The position numbers and the translations under genes were made by a program. Shown here piece by piece: positions 44,867-53,324 of a DNA stretch of 64,000 nucleotides (position 1 is the stretch's first letter; the number at the start of each line of letters is the position of its first letter). Below the pieces are notes generated by a model that was given only the letters and a program-made list of their open reading frames with translations, was not told the DNA's origin and searched no databases. Source of the DNA: an uncultured Litoreibacter sp. GTDB taxonomy: Bacteria > Pseudomonadota > Alphaproteobacteria > Rhodobacterales > Rhodobacteraceae. The DNA is taken from the NCBI GenBank assembly GCA_947492995.1, contig CANLOU010000003.1:310001-374000 (forward strand), given 5' to 3'.

Positions 44867-45308
44867 GGCTGTGGGTCCGCCCGTGCCCGTATGCGCCGCC
44901 CTCGGGGGTGAACGGCTCGCGCACGTCGCGCACACATGCCCCCAGCTTTTCCATCAGGTCGCGGATCACATGGTCGGGCTGCACCAGCACCCGGGCCTCT
45001 TCGATCTGGGCGGGGCAGTGGCGGTTGCCGATATGCCAAACCAGCGGCAAAAGCTGGTGCGCGGTGATCTCAAGCAGGGCTTCTTCTGCGGCCACAACGG
45101 CGATCAGCCGTCCGTCATCCAGCTCAAACGCGTCGCCGTCATCGACGGAGACGGTCTGGGGCAGGTCGACCAGAAAGCTGGTGCCTGCGTCATCTGTCAG
45201 CATCTTGCGGCGCAAAAAGCGCGCCTCGTAGTCCAGGCGGCACAGGCCCTGCGTGGGCGCGCCGTGGCCGGCGCGGCGCAGGGTGTTTGCGATCGAAGGC
45301 CCGCTCAT
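44856..45308 (-). CDS. ureE: Urease nickel chaperone UreE
   Basis: Nickel-binding chaperone of 150 residues. The interface His is in the WHIGNRHCPAQ block, and the C terminus ends in a His-rich tail GRTHSHAH that can hold extra nickel. It begins 16 bases after the DUF1127-like gene and is separated from ureC by about 2.5 kb of non-urease genes. Confidence 0.93.
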   Translation of the reverse strand: MSGPSIANTLRRAGHGAPTQGLCRLDYEARFLRRKMLTDDAGTSFLVDLPQTVSVDDGDAFELDDGRLIAVVAAEEALLEITAHQLLPLVWHIGNRHCPAQIEEARVLVQPDHVIRDLMEKLGACVRDVREPFTPEGGAYGHGRTHSHAH

Positions 45309-45324
45309 AGGCCCGGCCTATGGA

Positions 45325-45561
45325 TCAGAGGAACATCCGTGGCCCGAAGATGCGTTGAATTTCGTCCACCCGCGAGGTGCCCTTGGCCTCCAGCTCCGCA
45401 TCGGACTTCATGTTCAGATGCTCGATCTCTTTCGCAATCGAGCTGCTGTTCGCGATCAGCACCAGCACGTCCATAACCCGTGATCCAAAGGTCTTGAGCT
45501 TGGTCGACAGGGACCATGCCGGCAGGGCCATGCTGAAGTGTTTTTGAGTTGTTGTCGCCAT
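45325..45561 (-). CDS. Small DUF1127-like protein
   Basis: Protein of 78 residues starting at ATG 45561, with AAGGAAC upstream. The C-terminal half (AKEIEHLNMKSDAELEAKG then RVDEIQRIFG) looks like the DUF1127 helical motif; in other alphaproteobacteria such proteins act in RNA metabolism or phosphate/nitrogen responses. The basic DUF1127 arginine run is missing, so the family call is tentative. It lies between the M20 gene and ureE, in the urease direction. The 168 bases upstream hold its likely promoter and nothing else that I recognise. Confidence 0.65.
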   Translation of the reverse strand: MATTTQKHFSMALPAWSLSTKLKTFGSRVMDVLVLIANSSSIAKEIEHLNMKSDAELEAKGTSRVDEIQRIFGPRMFL

Positions 45562-45729
45562 TGGAAACGTTCCTTTTGTCCAAAAAAGTGTTTCCTCCCG
45601 TGATGTTAAGATGCGGTCGCGCGCCCGCTGGCGCAACCGATAATGGCGGGACCCTGCGTTGCGTTCCATGCAACCCTGGCAACCCTGCACGGCCCTGCGT
45701 CAACGCGCGTCGTGTAACTTTGGCCATGC

Positions 45730-46920
45730 TCACCCCGCCAGCCTTTGCTCTGCCAGGGTCACCCAATACGAGCATCCCATCGGGATGATCTCGTCGTTGA
45801 AGTCGTATTCTGGGTGATGCAGCCCCGCGTTGCGCCCGCCTTCTACATTCACGCCCAGCTGGATATATGCGCCGGGGCAGGCCTGCAGCATGTAGGCAAA
45901 ATCCTCCCCGCCCGTGACGCGCGGGGCCTGCGCGTTCACCTTGCCGCTGACGGCCTGTGCCGCGGCCACGCAATGGTCGGTCTCCCGCGCGTGGTTGTCC
46001 ATGACGGGGTAGGGGATCTCGTCCATCGTCACCTCGGCCTCGGCCCCATAGGCCTGCGCCGTGACTTGCGCCAAATCGCGCACCCGCTGCAACGCCACCT
46101 CGCGCAGCTGTTGGTCAAAGCTGCGCACCGTGCCCTGCAGCCGCACATGTTCGGGGATGACATTGTACGTCTCGCTCTCCGTCCGGAAGCTGGTGACCGA
46201 GACCACCAGCGGCTGCTGCGGGTCCGCGTTGCGCGAGACAATCGACTGCAGCGCCATCACAATGGCCGATCCCACAAGCGTCGTGTCCACCGTGTTGTTG
46301 GGCCGCGCCGCATGCCCGCCTTTGCCGCGCACATTGATCGTGAAGCTGTCGCAGGCCGCATAAAACGGCCCCGAGCGGATCGCAAATTCGCCAAACGGCA
46401 CGACAGGGGAATTGTGCATGCCGTAAATCTCGGAAATTGCGAACCGGTCAATCAGCCCGTCCTGCACCATCTCCTCGGCGCCCGCGCCGCCTTCCTCGGC
46501 AGGCTGGAACACCACAGCTACGGTCCCCTCGAAATTCCGCGTCTCGGCCAGATATTGCGCCGCCCCCAGCAGCATCGCGGTGTGTCCGTCATGCCCGCAG
46601 GCATGCATCTTGCCCACAACGGTCGAGGCATGTTCCACCCCCGACGCCTCCAGGATGGGCAGCGCGTCCATGTCGGCGCGCAGCGCGATCACCTTGCCAC
46701 CGGTTTTGGACGCGGGGCCGTTGCGCCCATGGATCAGCCCCACCACCCCGGTGCGGCCCAGACCTTCGACCACCTCGTCACAGCCAAAGGCGCCCAGCTT
46801 CTGCGCCACAATCGCGCTGGTGCGATGCGTGTCATACAGTAGCTCGGGATTGGCATGGAAATCCCGCCGCCAGGCGGTGATCTCGGGGTGCAATTCGGCA
46901 AATCGGTTGCGGATGGGCAT
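45730..46920 (-). CDS. M20D-family amidohydrolase (hippurate hydrolase-like)
   Basis: Zinc or manganese carboxypeptidase/amidohydrolase of 396 residues. The metal-binding blocks are seen: MHACGHDGHTAMLLG, the catalytic acidic pair in QPAEEGGAG, MHN in IYGMHNSPVVPFGEF, and a late TGGEDFAYML. Family members cleave N-acyl amino acids, hippurate or IAA-conjugates. It follows the HNH gene by 18 bases within the split urease cluster; a link with urea metabolism is not obvious. Confidence 0.85.
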   Translation of the reverse strand: MPIRNRFAELHPEITAWRRDFHANPELLYDTHRTSAIVAQKLGAFGCDEVVEGLGRTGVVGLIHGRNGPASKTGGKVIALRADMDALPILEASGVEHASTVVGKMHACGHDGHTAMLLGAAQYLAETRNFEGTVAVVFQPAEEGGAGAEEMVQDGLIDRFAISEIYGMHNSPVVPFGEFAIRSGPFYAACDSFTINVRGKGGHAARPNNTVDTTLVGSAIVMALQSIVSRNADPQQPLVVSVTSFRTESETYNVIPEHVRLQGTVRSFDQQLREVALQRVRDLAQVTAQAYGAEAEVTMDEIPYPVMDNHARETDHCVAAAQAVSGKVNAQAPRVTGGEDFAYMLQACPGAYIQLGVNVEGGRNAGLHHPEYDFNDEIIPMGCSYWVTLAEQRLAG

Positions 46921-46938
46921 GCGGCCGGTCCTTCTTGG

Positions 46939-47709
46939 TTAGGGCGCGATCAGTTGATCTTTTGTAGCGCAATAATGCGCCTCCCGGTGACAGTTGGGGC
47001 AAAGGGCTGCGGTGTTTTCGACAGTGTCTGGTCCGTCCTCAGCTAAAGGTATTTTGTGATGCACCTCAAGATAGGGCCTGCCCGCCGCCGTTAAAAAAGG
47101 CGCGGGGGCGTGGCAACTGTCGCAAACACCATCCGCCAGCTCAAGCCGTTCGGCGACGACATCGGGGTTGCGGCGATAGCTGACAATGATGGTTGTCGTC
47201 TTTTGGGGGGTGCTGTCTGCGCGCGCCAATCGGGCTTGCCGGTCTTTCGGCGTGTCCAAGGTGGAGCGGATGATGGCAGCTTGAAAATCGCCGTCTGCCC
47301 CCTTGCCACGGGCGGGTGCAGTTAAAATGGCCTGATACTCCGCGCACAACGCGCGCAGGGCCGGGCGGTTTCCGCCCGTCTTCAGCGTCTCGTAGTAATC
47401 CGCGTGGGACAATGTCGCCGACAGCGCGCGGCTCAAGCCCTCTTTTCCATAGTCGGCAAGGATGCCGTCAAAGAAAATGCGGGTGGCAAGCTGGCTCAGC
47501 GTGCGGTGATAGGTTTGGCCTGCCAGCATCTGGCGCAAAATGCGAATGTGATCGGTTGCGCTTGCGTGGTTCATGTTGAAGCTCTGGTGGAGGTCCGCCA
47601 CGGCGCTGGCCTCCTCCTTGCCGTGCAGCACCAAAACGCCCTCGCGGTATGCCGCCTCAATCTCGACGCGGGTGATCTTTTGCCGCTCCGGGGTTTGTTT
47701 GTCTGCCAT
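46939..47709 (-). CDS. HNH endonuclease-domain protein inside the urease cluster
   Basis: Protein of 256 residues. The C-terminal HNH nuclease is clear: CDSC, YLEVHHKIPLAEDG, then NTAALCPNCHREAHY, with the two CxxC pairs binding zinc. The N-terminal 170 residues are helical, with no named domain that I recognise, and might select target DNA, as in McrA- or ScoMcrA-type restriction proteins. No methylase lies nearby. It is flanked by a 146-base AT-rich gap, and its presence between ureC and ureE suggests late insertion. Confidence 0.78.
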   Translation of the reverse strand: MADKQTPERQKITRVEIEAAYREGVLVLHGKEEASAVADLHQSFNMNHASATDHIRILRQMLAGQTYHRTLSQLATRIFFDGILADYGKEGLSRALSATLSHADYYETLKTGGNRPALRALCAEYQAILTAPARGKGADGDFQAAIIRSTLDTPKDRQARLARADSTPQKTTTIIVSYRRNPDVVAERLELADGVCDSCHAPAPFLTAAGRPYLEVHHKIPLAEDGPDTVENTAALCPNCHREAHYCATKDQLIAP

Positions 47710-47823
47710 TTTATGCGCTCCCAAATGCTATCTGTTTTTGTTGCTCCGGCAGTGATGGAAGGCGATTAATAAGTGGTTAAAATTTTTTCCATAATCTTGA
47801 TTTATCAACAGGTTACAGGTTTC

Positions 47824-47857
47824 GACGCATGCGTCGCGCCCGCGTTGGGCATGCGTC
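47824..47857. terminator. Inverted repeat at the end of ureC
   Basis: GACGCATGC (47824-47832) and GCATGCGTC (47849-47857) are perfect inverted arms reaching the ureC stop, and GACGCATGCGTC at 47824-47835 is itself a 12-base palindrome. It probably ends or slows transcription after ureC. The rest of the gap to the HNH gene is AT-rich with no gene. Confidence 0.5.
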
Positions 47858-49616
47858 AGAACAAGAAATACCGCTGCGCCATGGGCAAGACCTCCGCCGG
47901 CTCGCAGGTCAAAAGCTCTCCATCCGCGCGGACCTCATAGGTCTCGGGGTTCACCTCCACCTCCGGCAAAGCGTCGTTCAAAATCAGGTCCTTCTTCCCG
48001 ATATTTCTGGTGTTTTCCACCGCCAGACATTCCTTGGCCAGCCCCAGCTTGCCCCGCACGTCCTCCTCCATCGCCGCCGCACTGGTGAAGACCACGGCCG
48101 AGTGCTCCACCGCCCGCCCCATCGCCCCGAACATGGGCCGCGAGTAGACCGGCTGCGGCGTCGGGATCGAGGCATTCGGGTCCCCCATCTGCGCGCAGAC
48201 AATCGAGCCGCCCATCAGCACCATCTCGGGCTTCACGCCGAAAAACGCCGGGTTCCAGATCACAATATCGGCGCGCTTGCCTTCCTCCAGCGAGCCGATC
48301 TCGCGGCTGATGCCGTGGGCAATCGCGGGGTTGATCGTGTATTTCGCAATGTAGCGCCGCACCCGAAAGTTGTCGTTCTCTCCTGTCTCCTCGCTCAGCC
48401 GGCCGCGCTGTTTCTTCATCTTGTCGGCGGTCTGCCATGTGCGGATCAAAACCTCGCCCACGCGCCCCATCGCTTGGCTGTCCGACGCGATGATCGAGAA
48501 CGCCCCCATGTCGTGCAGGATGTCTTCCGCCGCGATGGTCTCGCGCCGGATGCGGCTTTCGGCAAAGGCCACGTCCTCGGGGATCGACTTGTCCAGATGG
48601 TGGCACACCATCAGCATGTCGAGATGTTCCTCCAGCGTGTTCACCGTAAAGGGCCGCGTCGGGTTGGTGGAGGAGGGCAGCACATGCGCGTCGCCGCAAA
48701 TCTTGATAATGTCGGGCGCATGACCGCCGCCCGCACCTTCCGTGTGGAACGCGTGGATGGTGCGCCCCTTCATGGCCGCCACCGTGTTCTCCACGAACCC
48801 GCTTTCGTTCAGCGTGTCGGTGTGGATCATCACCTGCACGTCCATGTCGTCGGCCACCCCAAGGCAGCAATCAATCGCCGCGGGCGTCGTGCCCCAATCC
48901 TCGTGTAGCTTCAGCGCGCAGGCGCCGCCTTTCACCATCTCGACCAAGGCGTCGGGGCGCGAGGCGTTGCCCTTGCCCGCGAACCCGATATTCATCGGGA
49001 CGCCGTCGACGGCCTGCATCATCCGCCCGATATGCCAGGGGCCGGGCGTGCAGGTGGTGGCCAAGGTCCCATGCGCGGGGCCGGTGCCGCCACCCAGCAT
49101 GGTGGTCAGCCCTGAATGCAACGCGTCCTCCATCTGCTGGGGGCAGATGAAATGGATATGGCTGTCAAAGCCCCCCGCCGTCACGATCCGGCCCTCACCG
49201 GCAATCGCCTCGGTTCCCGGACCCACCACAATGTCCACGCCCGGCTGGGTGTCGGGGTTGCCGGCTTTGCCGATCTTGTGGATGCGCCCGTCCTTCAGGC
49301 CAATGTCAGCCTTGTAGATGCCTGAGTGGTCTACAATCAGCGCGTTGGTAATGACCGTGTCGACCGCCCCCGCTGCGCGGGTGGCTTGGGATTGGCCCAT
49401 CCCGTCCCGGATCACCTTGCCGCCGCCAAATTTCACTTCCTCACCGTAGGCCAATGCGTTGCCGCCCGACCCGCCCGACGAGGCCCCCCCCGCGCGTTCT
49501 GCAATCAGGTCGCGCTCGACCTCGATAATCAGATCCGTGTCCGCCAGCCGCACCTTGTCGCCCACGGTGGGACCAAACATCGCGGCGTAGTCGCCTCTGG
49601 AAATGGTGGCTGGCAT
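47856..49616 (-). CDS. ureC: Urease alpha (catalytic) subunit UreC with an extra Gly/Ser loop
   Basis: Nickel enzyme subunit of 586 residues hydrolysing urea. Ligands are in place: HxH in [12 protein letters not shown], the carbamylated Lys in [11 protein letters not shown], His in [11 protein letters not shown] and [13 protein letters not shown], flap Cys/His in MVCHHL, and Asp in [11 protein letters not shown]. It is 19 residues longer than Klebsiella UreC; about 17 of these form a Gly/Ser-rich insert at residues 39-56 (around [13 protein letters not shown]) just before [11 protein letters not shown]. The start overlaps the ureB stop by one base. Confidence 0.95.
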   Translation of the reverse strand: MPATISRGDYAAMFGPTVGDKVRLADTDLIIEVERDLIAERAGGASSGGSGGNALAYGEEVKFGGGKVIRDGMGQSQATRAAGAVDTVITNALIVDHSGIYKADIGLKDGRIHKIGKAGNPDTQPGVDIVVGPGTEAIAGEGRIVTAGGFDSHIHFICPQQMEDALHSGLTTMLGGGTGPAHGTLATTCTPGPWHIGRMMQAVDGVPMNIGFAGKGNASRPDALVEMVKGGACALKLHEDWGTTPAAIDCCLGVADDMDVQVMIHTDTLNESGFVENTVAAMKGRTIHAFHTEGAGGGHAPDIIKICGDAHVLPSSTNPTRPFTVNTLEEHLDMLMVCHHLDKSIPEDVAFAESRIRRETIAAEDILHDMGAFSIIASDSQAMGRVGEVLIRTWQTADKMKKQRGRLSEETGENDNFRVRRYIAKYTINPAIAHGISREIGSLEEGKRADIVIWNPAFFGVKPEMVLMGGSIVCAQMGDPNASIPTPQPVYSRPMFGAMGRAVEHSAVVFTSAAAMEEDVRGKLGLAKECLAVENTRNIGKKDLILNDALPEVEVNPETYEVRADGELLTCEPAEVLPMAQRYFLF

Positions 49617-49921
49617 TACAAATCTCCCATCACGCGTCCGTTAAACCCAAAGACCCGCCGCGCCCCCGATATAGGGATCAATGACACGTCCCGCGTTTGC
49701 CCCGGCTCGAACCGCACGGCGGTTCCGGCGGCGATGTCCAAACGCATCCCCCGCGCGGTGGCGCGGTCAAACTCCAATGCAAAATTCGCCTCGCCAAAGT
49801 GGAAATGTGATCCCACTTGCACCGGCCGGTCGCCGGTATTGGCCACCGTCAAAACAGTCACGGCTGCGCCGGCATTCAGTTCCAATACGCCGTTGGCGGG
49901 AAATATCTCACCTGGGATCAT
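49616..49921 (-). CDS. ureB: Urease beta subunit UreB
   Basis: Structural subunit of 101 residues with [16 protein letters not shown] at the start, [11 protein letters not shown] and [15 protein letters not shown] in the middle. ATG 49921 fits the family N terminus and follows AAGCGAGG; the open frame runs 15 codons further upstream without support. Separated from ureA by a 88-base gap with tandem hairpins. Confidence 0.95.
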   Translation of the reverse strand: MIPGEIFPANGVLELNAGAAVTVLTVANTGDRPVQVGSHFHFGEANFALEFDRATARGMRLDIAAGTAVRFEPGQTRDVSLIPISGARRVFGFNGRVMGDL

Positions 49922-49964
49922 GTGGGCCTCGCTTCTTTTTGCCAAAAATATGCCCGCCGGAGGC

Positions 49965-50010
49965 AAAAATCTTCGGCGAAGATTTTTACAATTTTTCGTC
50001 GAAAAATTGT
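49965..50010. repeat. Tandem hairpins between ureA and ureB
   Basis: Two perfect 10-bp hairpins with three-base loops lie back to back: AAAAATCTTC/GAAGATTTTT (49965-49987) and ACAATTTTTC/GAAAAATTGT (49988-50010), the second starting at the ureA stop. A third weaker pair TTTTTGCC/GGCAAAAA follows to 49936. Similar elements are familiar from intergenic regions of Rhodobacterales. Confidence 0.75.
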
Positions 50011-50312
50011 CATCGGATTGGGTTGTGGACCGTCACCAGTTTGGTGCCGTCCGGGAAGGTCGCCTCGACCTGGACGTCATGGATCATCTCGGCCACGCCG
50101 TCCATGCACTGCGCGCGCGTCACCACCTGCGCTCCGGCCTCCATCATGTCGGCCACGCTGCGCCCGTCCCGCGCGCCCTCGACCACAGCGTCTGTTATCA
50201 GCGCGATGGCCTCGGGGTGGTTCAGCTTCACGCCGCGGGCAAGCCGCTTGCGGGCCACTTCTGCGGCCATGGCGACCAACAGTTTGTCTTTTTCTCGGGG
50301 GGTCAGTTGCAT
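50010..50312 (-). CDS. ureA: Urease gamma subunit UreA
   Basis: Structural subunit of 100 residues with the typical [20 protein letters not shown] start, [21 protein letters not shown] and [18 protein letters not shown] end. It follows ureD by three bases. Confidence 0.95.
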   Translation of the reverse strand: MQLTPREKDKLLVAMAAEVARKRLARGVKLNHPEAIALITDAVVEGARDGRSVADMMEAGAQVVTRAQCMDGVAEMIHDVQVEATFPDGTKLVTVHNPIR

Positions 50313-50315
50313 ATC

Positions 50316-51179
50316 TCAAAGGGTCCAAGTTCTTGGGATGTCGTTGCCGGATAGCAGGGCGATCAGTGGGACTGCGACCCGGCGCAAGGCGAGGGCGTCT
50401 TGCGCAATCAGGCGCGCTGAAAGCAGGTCAGGCGCTTTCAGGCTGACGCCGCCAGCCTCACCGACGATCCGCTTTGCGGCTTCCAGCTGAAGCGACGCTG
50501 ATGGGCAGGCAAAAACAACCGAGGCAACGGCGCGCTGTCCTGATGTCACCGCGTCGCCGCCAAGCGCGCGCTCCACATCGCCGGCAAGCTGTGTCGCATC
50601 CGCGTGGACCAGCGCTCCGTCGCGCCGGATGCGCAACTGGTCGCTGAACCGGATGTCGCGCAGGTGTTCGCCCATGGCGGTGCGGCCAAAGATCAAAGGC
50701 TCGATCATCACAAACCTTGCATCTGCCGCCAAATCAACCTCCATCCGCCGCGAAAAGCTGGAGCGATCGAACAAGATGGTTTCCTGCGGCAACCAGTTCA
50801 GCCGTCCGCCCGCGCCAACTGACAGCTTTGTCGACAGCCGCGCTGTTTCCTGGCCTATGGCGCGGTAGATCCGTTCGGCCGTTTGGGTGGTCAATGTGGT
50901 TTCGGTATGCGCGGCGCCCAGCGCCTCTACACTAAATCTGTCGCCGCCGGTCAGCCCGCCTGCGCAGTTTATCATCACCCCTGTCAGCGCGTTTCCAGCG
51001 GGGCGTGGGAATAACATCCGCAAAGAGCCGGATTGGTGCAAATCGCGCAAGACCGTCAGGTCGTCTCGCCGCTTGGATGCCATGCGCAGCGCACCGCGTG
51101 CGCGGGGCTGTGCTTGGGGGGAAGGCTTGATTGCAGTTTCGGTGATGGCTCGGCTCCTCAGCCACCGATCAAATCGCAT
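50316..51179 (-). CDS. ureD: Urease accessory protein UreD
   Basis: Scaffold of 287 residues that binds apo-urease with UreF and UreG and conducts nickel. CAGGLTGGDRFSVE, a TTQTAERIYRA block and FDRSSFSRRMEVDL are the family landmarks. First gene of the operon, starting 72 bases after the znuB stop; no promoter motif that I can assign stands out in this short gap. Confidence 0.93.
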   Translation of the reverse strand: MRFDRWLRSRAITETAIKPSPQAQPRARGALRMASKRRDDLTVLRDLHQSGSLRMLFPRPAGNALTGVMINCAGGLTGGDRFSVEALGAAHTETTLTTQTAERIYRAIGQETARLSTKLSVGAGGRLNWLPQETILFDRSSFSRRMEVDLAADARFVMIEPLIFGRTAMGEHLRDIRFSDQLRIRRDGALVHADATQLAGDVERALGGDAVTSGQRAVASVVFACPSASLQLEAAKRIVGEAGGVSLKAPDLLSARLIAQDALALRRVAVPLIALLSGNDIPRTWTL

Positions 51180-51251
51180 GGGCTGTAGCTGCGCAACGGT
51201 TTGGCCCGCAAAAACCGACCTCCGCTGCCCGAGTGCCTAAAAATCGGGCAT

Positions 51252-52043
51252 TCAGGAGGGCCGCAGGCTGGCGACCCCTTGGCTCAGCGCAAAAATGGCC
51301 GCCGCGACACACACAATCGAGGGGCCCGCCGGCGTGTCATAGAGCGCGGATGCCTGCAGGCCCAACACGGCCGACACGGCCCCGATGATGGCGGCTTTGA
51401 CCGCCATGCCCTCGGGGGTGCGTGACAGCGGCCTGGCACCCGCGGCAGGGATGATAAGCATCGCGGCGATCAGCAAGACGCCCACCACTTTGATGGCCAC
51501 GGCCACGACGATGGCAAGCGACAGGGTCAGAACCAGCTGTTCTGCTTTGGGGTTGAGCCCGCCTGCATAGGCAAGGTCGGGGTTCAACGTCGCGGTGAGC
51601 AGGGCCTGCCAGCGCAACATAGTCATCGCCAGAACAAGCAAAGCGCCGCCCCAGATGACAACCAGATCGCCGCGCCCAACGGCCAGAATGTCGCCAAACA
51701 GATACGCCATCAAATCAATGCGCACGCCTTGCAGGAAGGACACCGCCACCAATCCCAATGCCAGCGCCGAATGCGACAGCACCCCCAGCATGGTGTCCAT
51801 GGCCAAGGTGCGCCCGCTCAGCCCGGAGACCACAAGCGCCATTATCAGTGACACCACCAGCACCCCCGCAAAGATCGAGGTCGACAGCGCCAGTGACAAG
51901 GCCACGCCCAGAACGGCGGCATGCGCGGTCGCGTCGCCGAAATAAGCCATGCGCCGCCACACGACGAAACAGCCCAAGGGCGCAGCCGCCAAGGCGACGC
52001 CCAGCCCGGCGAGGGTGGCGCGGATCAAGAAGTCATCAAGCAT
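51252..52043 (-). CDS. znuB: Zinc ABC transporter permease ZnuB
   Basis: ABC-3 permease of 263 residues with about eight membrane helices (FLIRATLAGLGVALAAAPLGCFVVW first). YFGDATAHAAVLGVALSL and VVGVLLIAAMLIIPAAGARPLSRTPEGM are family blocks. ATG 52043 is chosen so that it overlaps znuC by eight bases; the open frame upstream codes the znuC His-tail region in another frame. Confidence 0.92.
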   Translation of the reverse strand: MLDDFLIRATLAGLGVALAAAPLGCFVVWRRMAYFGDATAHAAVLGVALSLALSTSIFAGVLVVSLIMALVVSGLSGRTLAMDTMLGVLSHSALALGLVAVSFLQGVRIDLMAYLFGDILAVGRGDLVVIWGGALLVLAMTMLRWQALLTATLNPDLAYAGGLNPKAEQLVLTLSLAIVVAVAIKVVGVLLIAAMLIIPAAGARPLSRTPEGMAVKAAIIGAVSAVLGLQASALYDTPAGPSIVCVAAAIFALSQGVASLRPS

Positions 52044-52770
52044 GGTCGTGCTCATGGTCATGGTGGTGATGATGATCGTGGTCATGGCGATACAGCGCCA
52101 ACGCCCCGCCGGTGCCCGAGCCAAACAAGGCGCGGTATTCCGGCGCGGAGGCCACAATGTCGGGCGCGCCGTGGCAGCAGACATGGCCGTTGAGGCAGAT
52201 GACCCGGTCCGAGGCGCTCATCACCACATGCAGCTCGTGGCTGACCATCAACACGGCGCAGCCAATGTCGCGGCGCAGGTCCTCGATCTGGCGGTAAAAC
52301 CCGGCCGAGCCGGGCTGGTCCAGTCCAGTGGTTGGCTCGTCCAGTACAAGCATATGGGGTTTCTCAAGCAGCGCGCGCGCCAGCAGGACGCGCTGAAACT
52401 GGCCCCCTGACAGCGCCGACATCTGGCGGCTTTGCAGGCCAGATGCACCCGCTTGATCCAACGCCTCATCGACCGCCTGTGCCCTGCGGCGCACGGGCAG
52501 GGACAAGAACCGCGACACGGTGATGGGCAGGGTCGCATCTATGGTCAAAGACTGCGGGACGTAGCCGATTCGCAAACCGCTTTCGCGGGTGACACGCCCG
52601 CCAGACGGTTGCACCGCGCCGATCAGGGCCCGCAGCAACGTTGTTTTGCCCGATCCGTTTGGGCCGACGACGGTTACGATTTCGCCCGCGTCAATGCTCA
52701 TATCCACATTGGTCAAGGCCTTGTGGCCGCCCAGCGTGACGCTGAGGCTTTCAGCTTTTATCAGGCTCAT
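52036..52770 (-). CDS. znuC: Zinc ABC transporter ATP-binding protein ZnuC
   Basis: ATPase of 244 residues. Walker A GPNGSGKTT near residue 36, signature LSGGQFQRVLLARALL, Walker B MLVLDEPTTGLD, switch His in MVSHELHVV. The C-terminal tail is a run of His and Asp (HDHDHHHHHDHEHDHA) that likely binds zinc. The start overlaps the zur stop (ATGA). Confidence 0.92.
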   Translation of the reverse strand: MSLIKAESLSVTLGGHKALTNVDMSIDAGEIVTVVGPNGSGKTTLLRALIGAVQPSGGRVTRESGLRIGYVPQSLTIDATLPITVSRFLSLPVRRRAQAVDEALDQAGASGLQSRQMSALSGGQFQRVLLARALLEKPHMLVLDEPTTGLDQPGSAGFYRQIEDLRRDIGCAVLMVSHELHVVMSASDRVICLNGHVCCHGAPDIVASAPEYRALFGSGTGGALALYRHDHDHHHHHDHEHDHA

Positions 52771-53240
52771 GACGTTTTGCAGGACGGGCAGGTGCCCTCT
52801 GCCTCGAAAATGGCGCGGTCGATCTCGAACCCTGCGGCCAGCGCGGCGCGGCCCAGCTGACCTGCCATCGGATCGGTCGCGGCTTCCGCGACGGCGTCGC
52901 ATGAGGTGCAGATCATGAAGGCCGGGTCATGCGCCTCGCCGGGATGGGCGCAGGCAACATAGGCGTTCAGTTTCTCGATCTTGTGGGCGAAGCCGTTCGA
53001 CACCAGAAAATCCAGCGCGCGGTAGGCCACCGGCGGGGCAGAGCCCATGCCGTCCGCTTTCAGGCGCTCCAACACATCATAGGCCCCCATGGCCTTGTGC
53101 TCGCGCAACAGGATTTCCAACGCGCGCCGCCGCACGGGCGTGAACTGCAATTTGCCGTCCGCGCAGTGCTGCGTCGCCGCTTCAAGCGCGCCGCTCACGC
53201 AGGCGGCGTGGTCATGTTTGTCAAAGGCCGGGCGGGACAA
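52767..53240 (-). CDS. zur: Zinc uptake regulator Zur (Fur family)
   Basis: Repressor of 157 residues. The winged helix region reads FTPVRRRALEILLREHKAMGAYDVLERL (in parts), with PPVAYRALDFLVSNGFAHKIEKLNAYVAC next, and C-terminal CTSC and CPSC pairs hold structural zinc. The start is TTG 53240, with GAGGTG five bases upstream; ATG at the same spot would hit a stop, and no in-frame ATG or GTG is nearby. It represses znu genes through the adjacent Zur box when zinc is plentiful. Confidence 0.9.
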   Translation of the reverse strand: MSRPAFDKHDHAACVSGALEAATQHCADGKLQFTPVRRRALEILLREHKAMGAYDVLERLKADGMGSAPPVAYRALDFLVSNGFAHKIEKLNAYVACAHPGEAHDPAFMICTSCDAVAEAATDPMAGQLGRAALAAGFEIDRAIFEAEGTCPSCKTS

Positions 53241-53266
53241 TGGGTCACCTCATCTTTCGGGTTGAT

Positions 53267-53283
53267 ATGTTATAACGTAACAT
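53267..53283. promoter_or_regulatory. Zur box
   Basis: ATGTTATAACGTAACAT is a 17-base palindrome in the 84-base gap between divergent zur-znuC-znuB and znuA. It agrees with the alphaproteobacterial Zur-box style (TGTTAT-n-ATAACA-like) and can control both directions. Confidence 0.85.
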
Positions 53284-53324
53284 TTACCGATGCTTCAACC
53301 ATAAACCACAAGGACTGTGATTCC

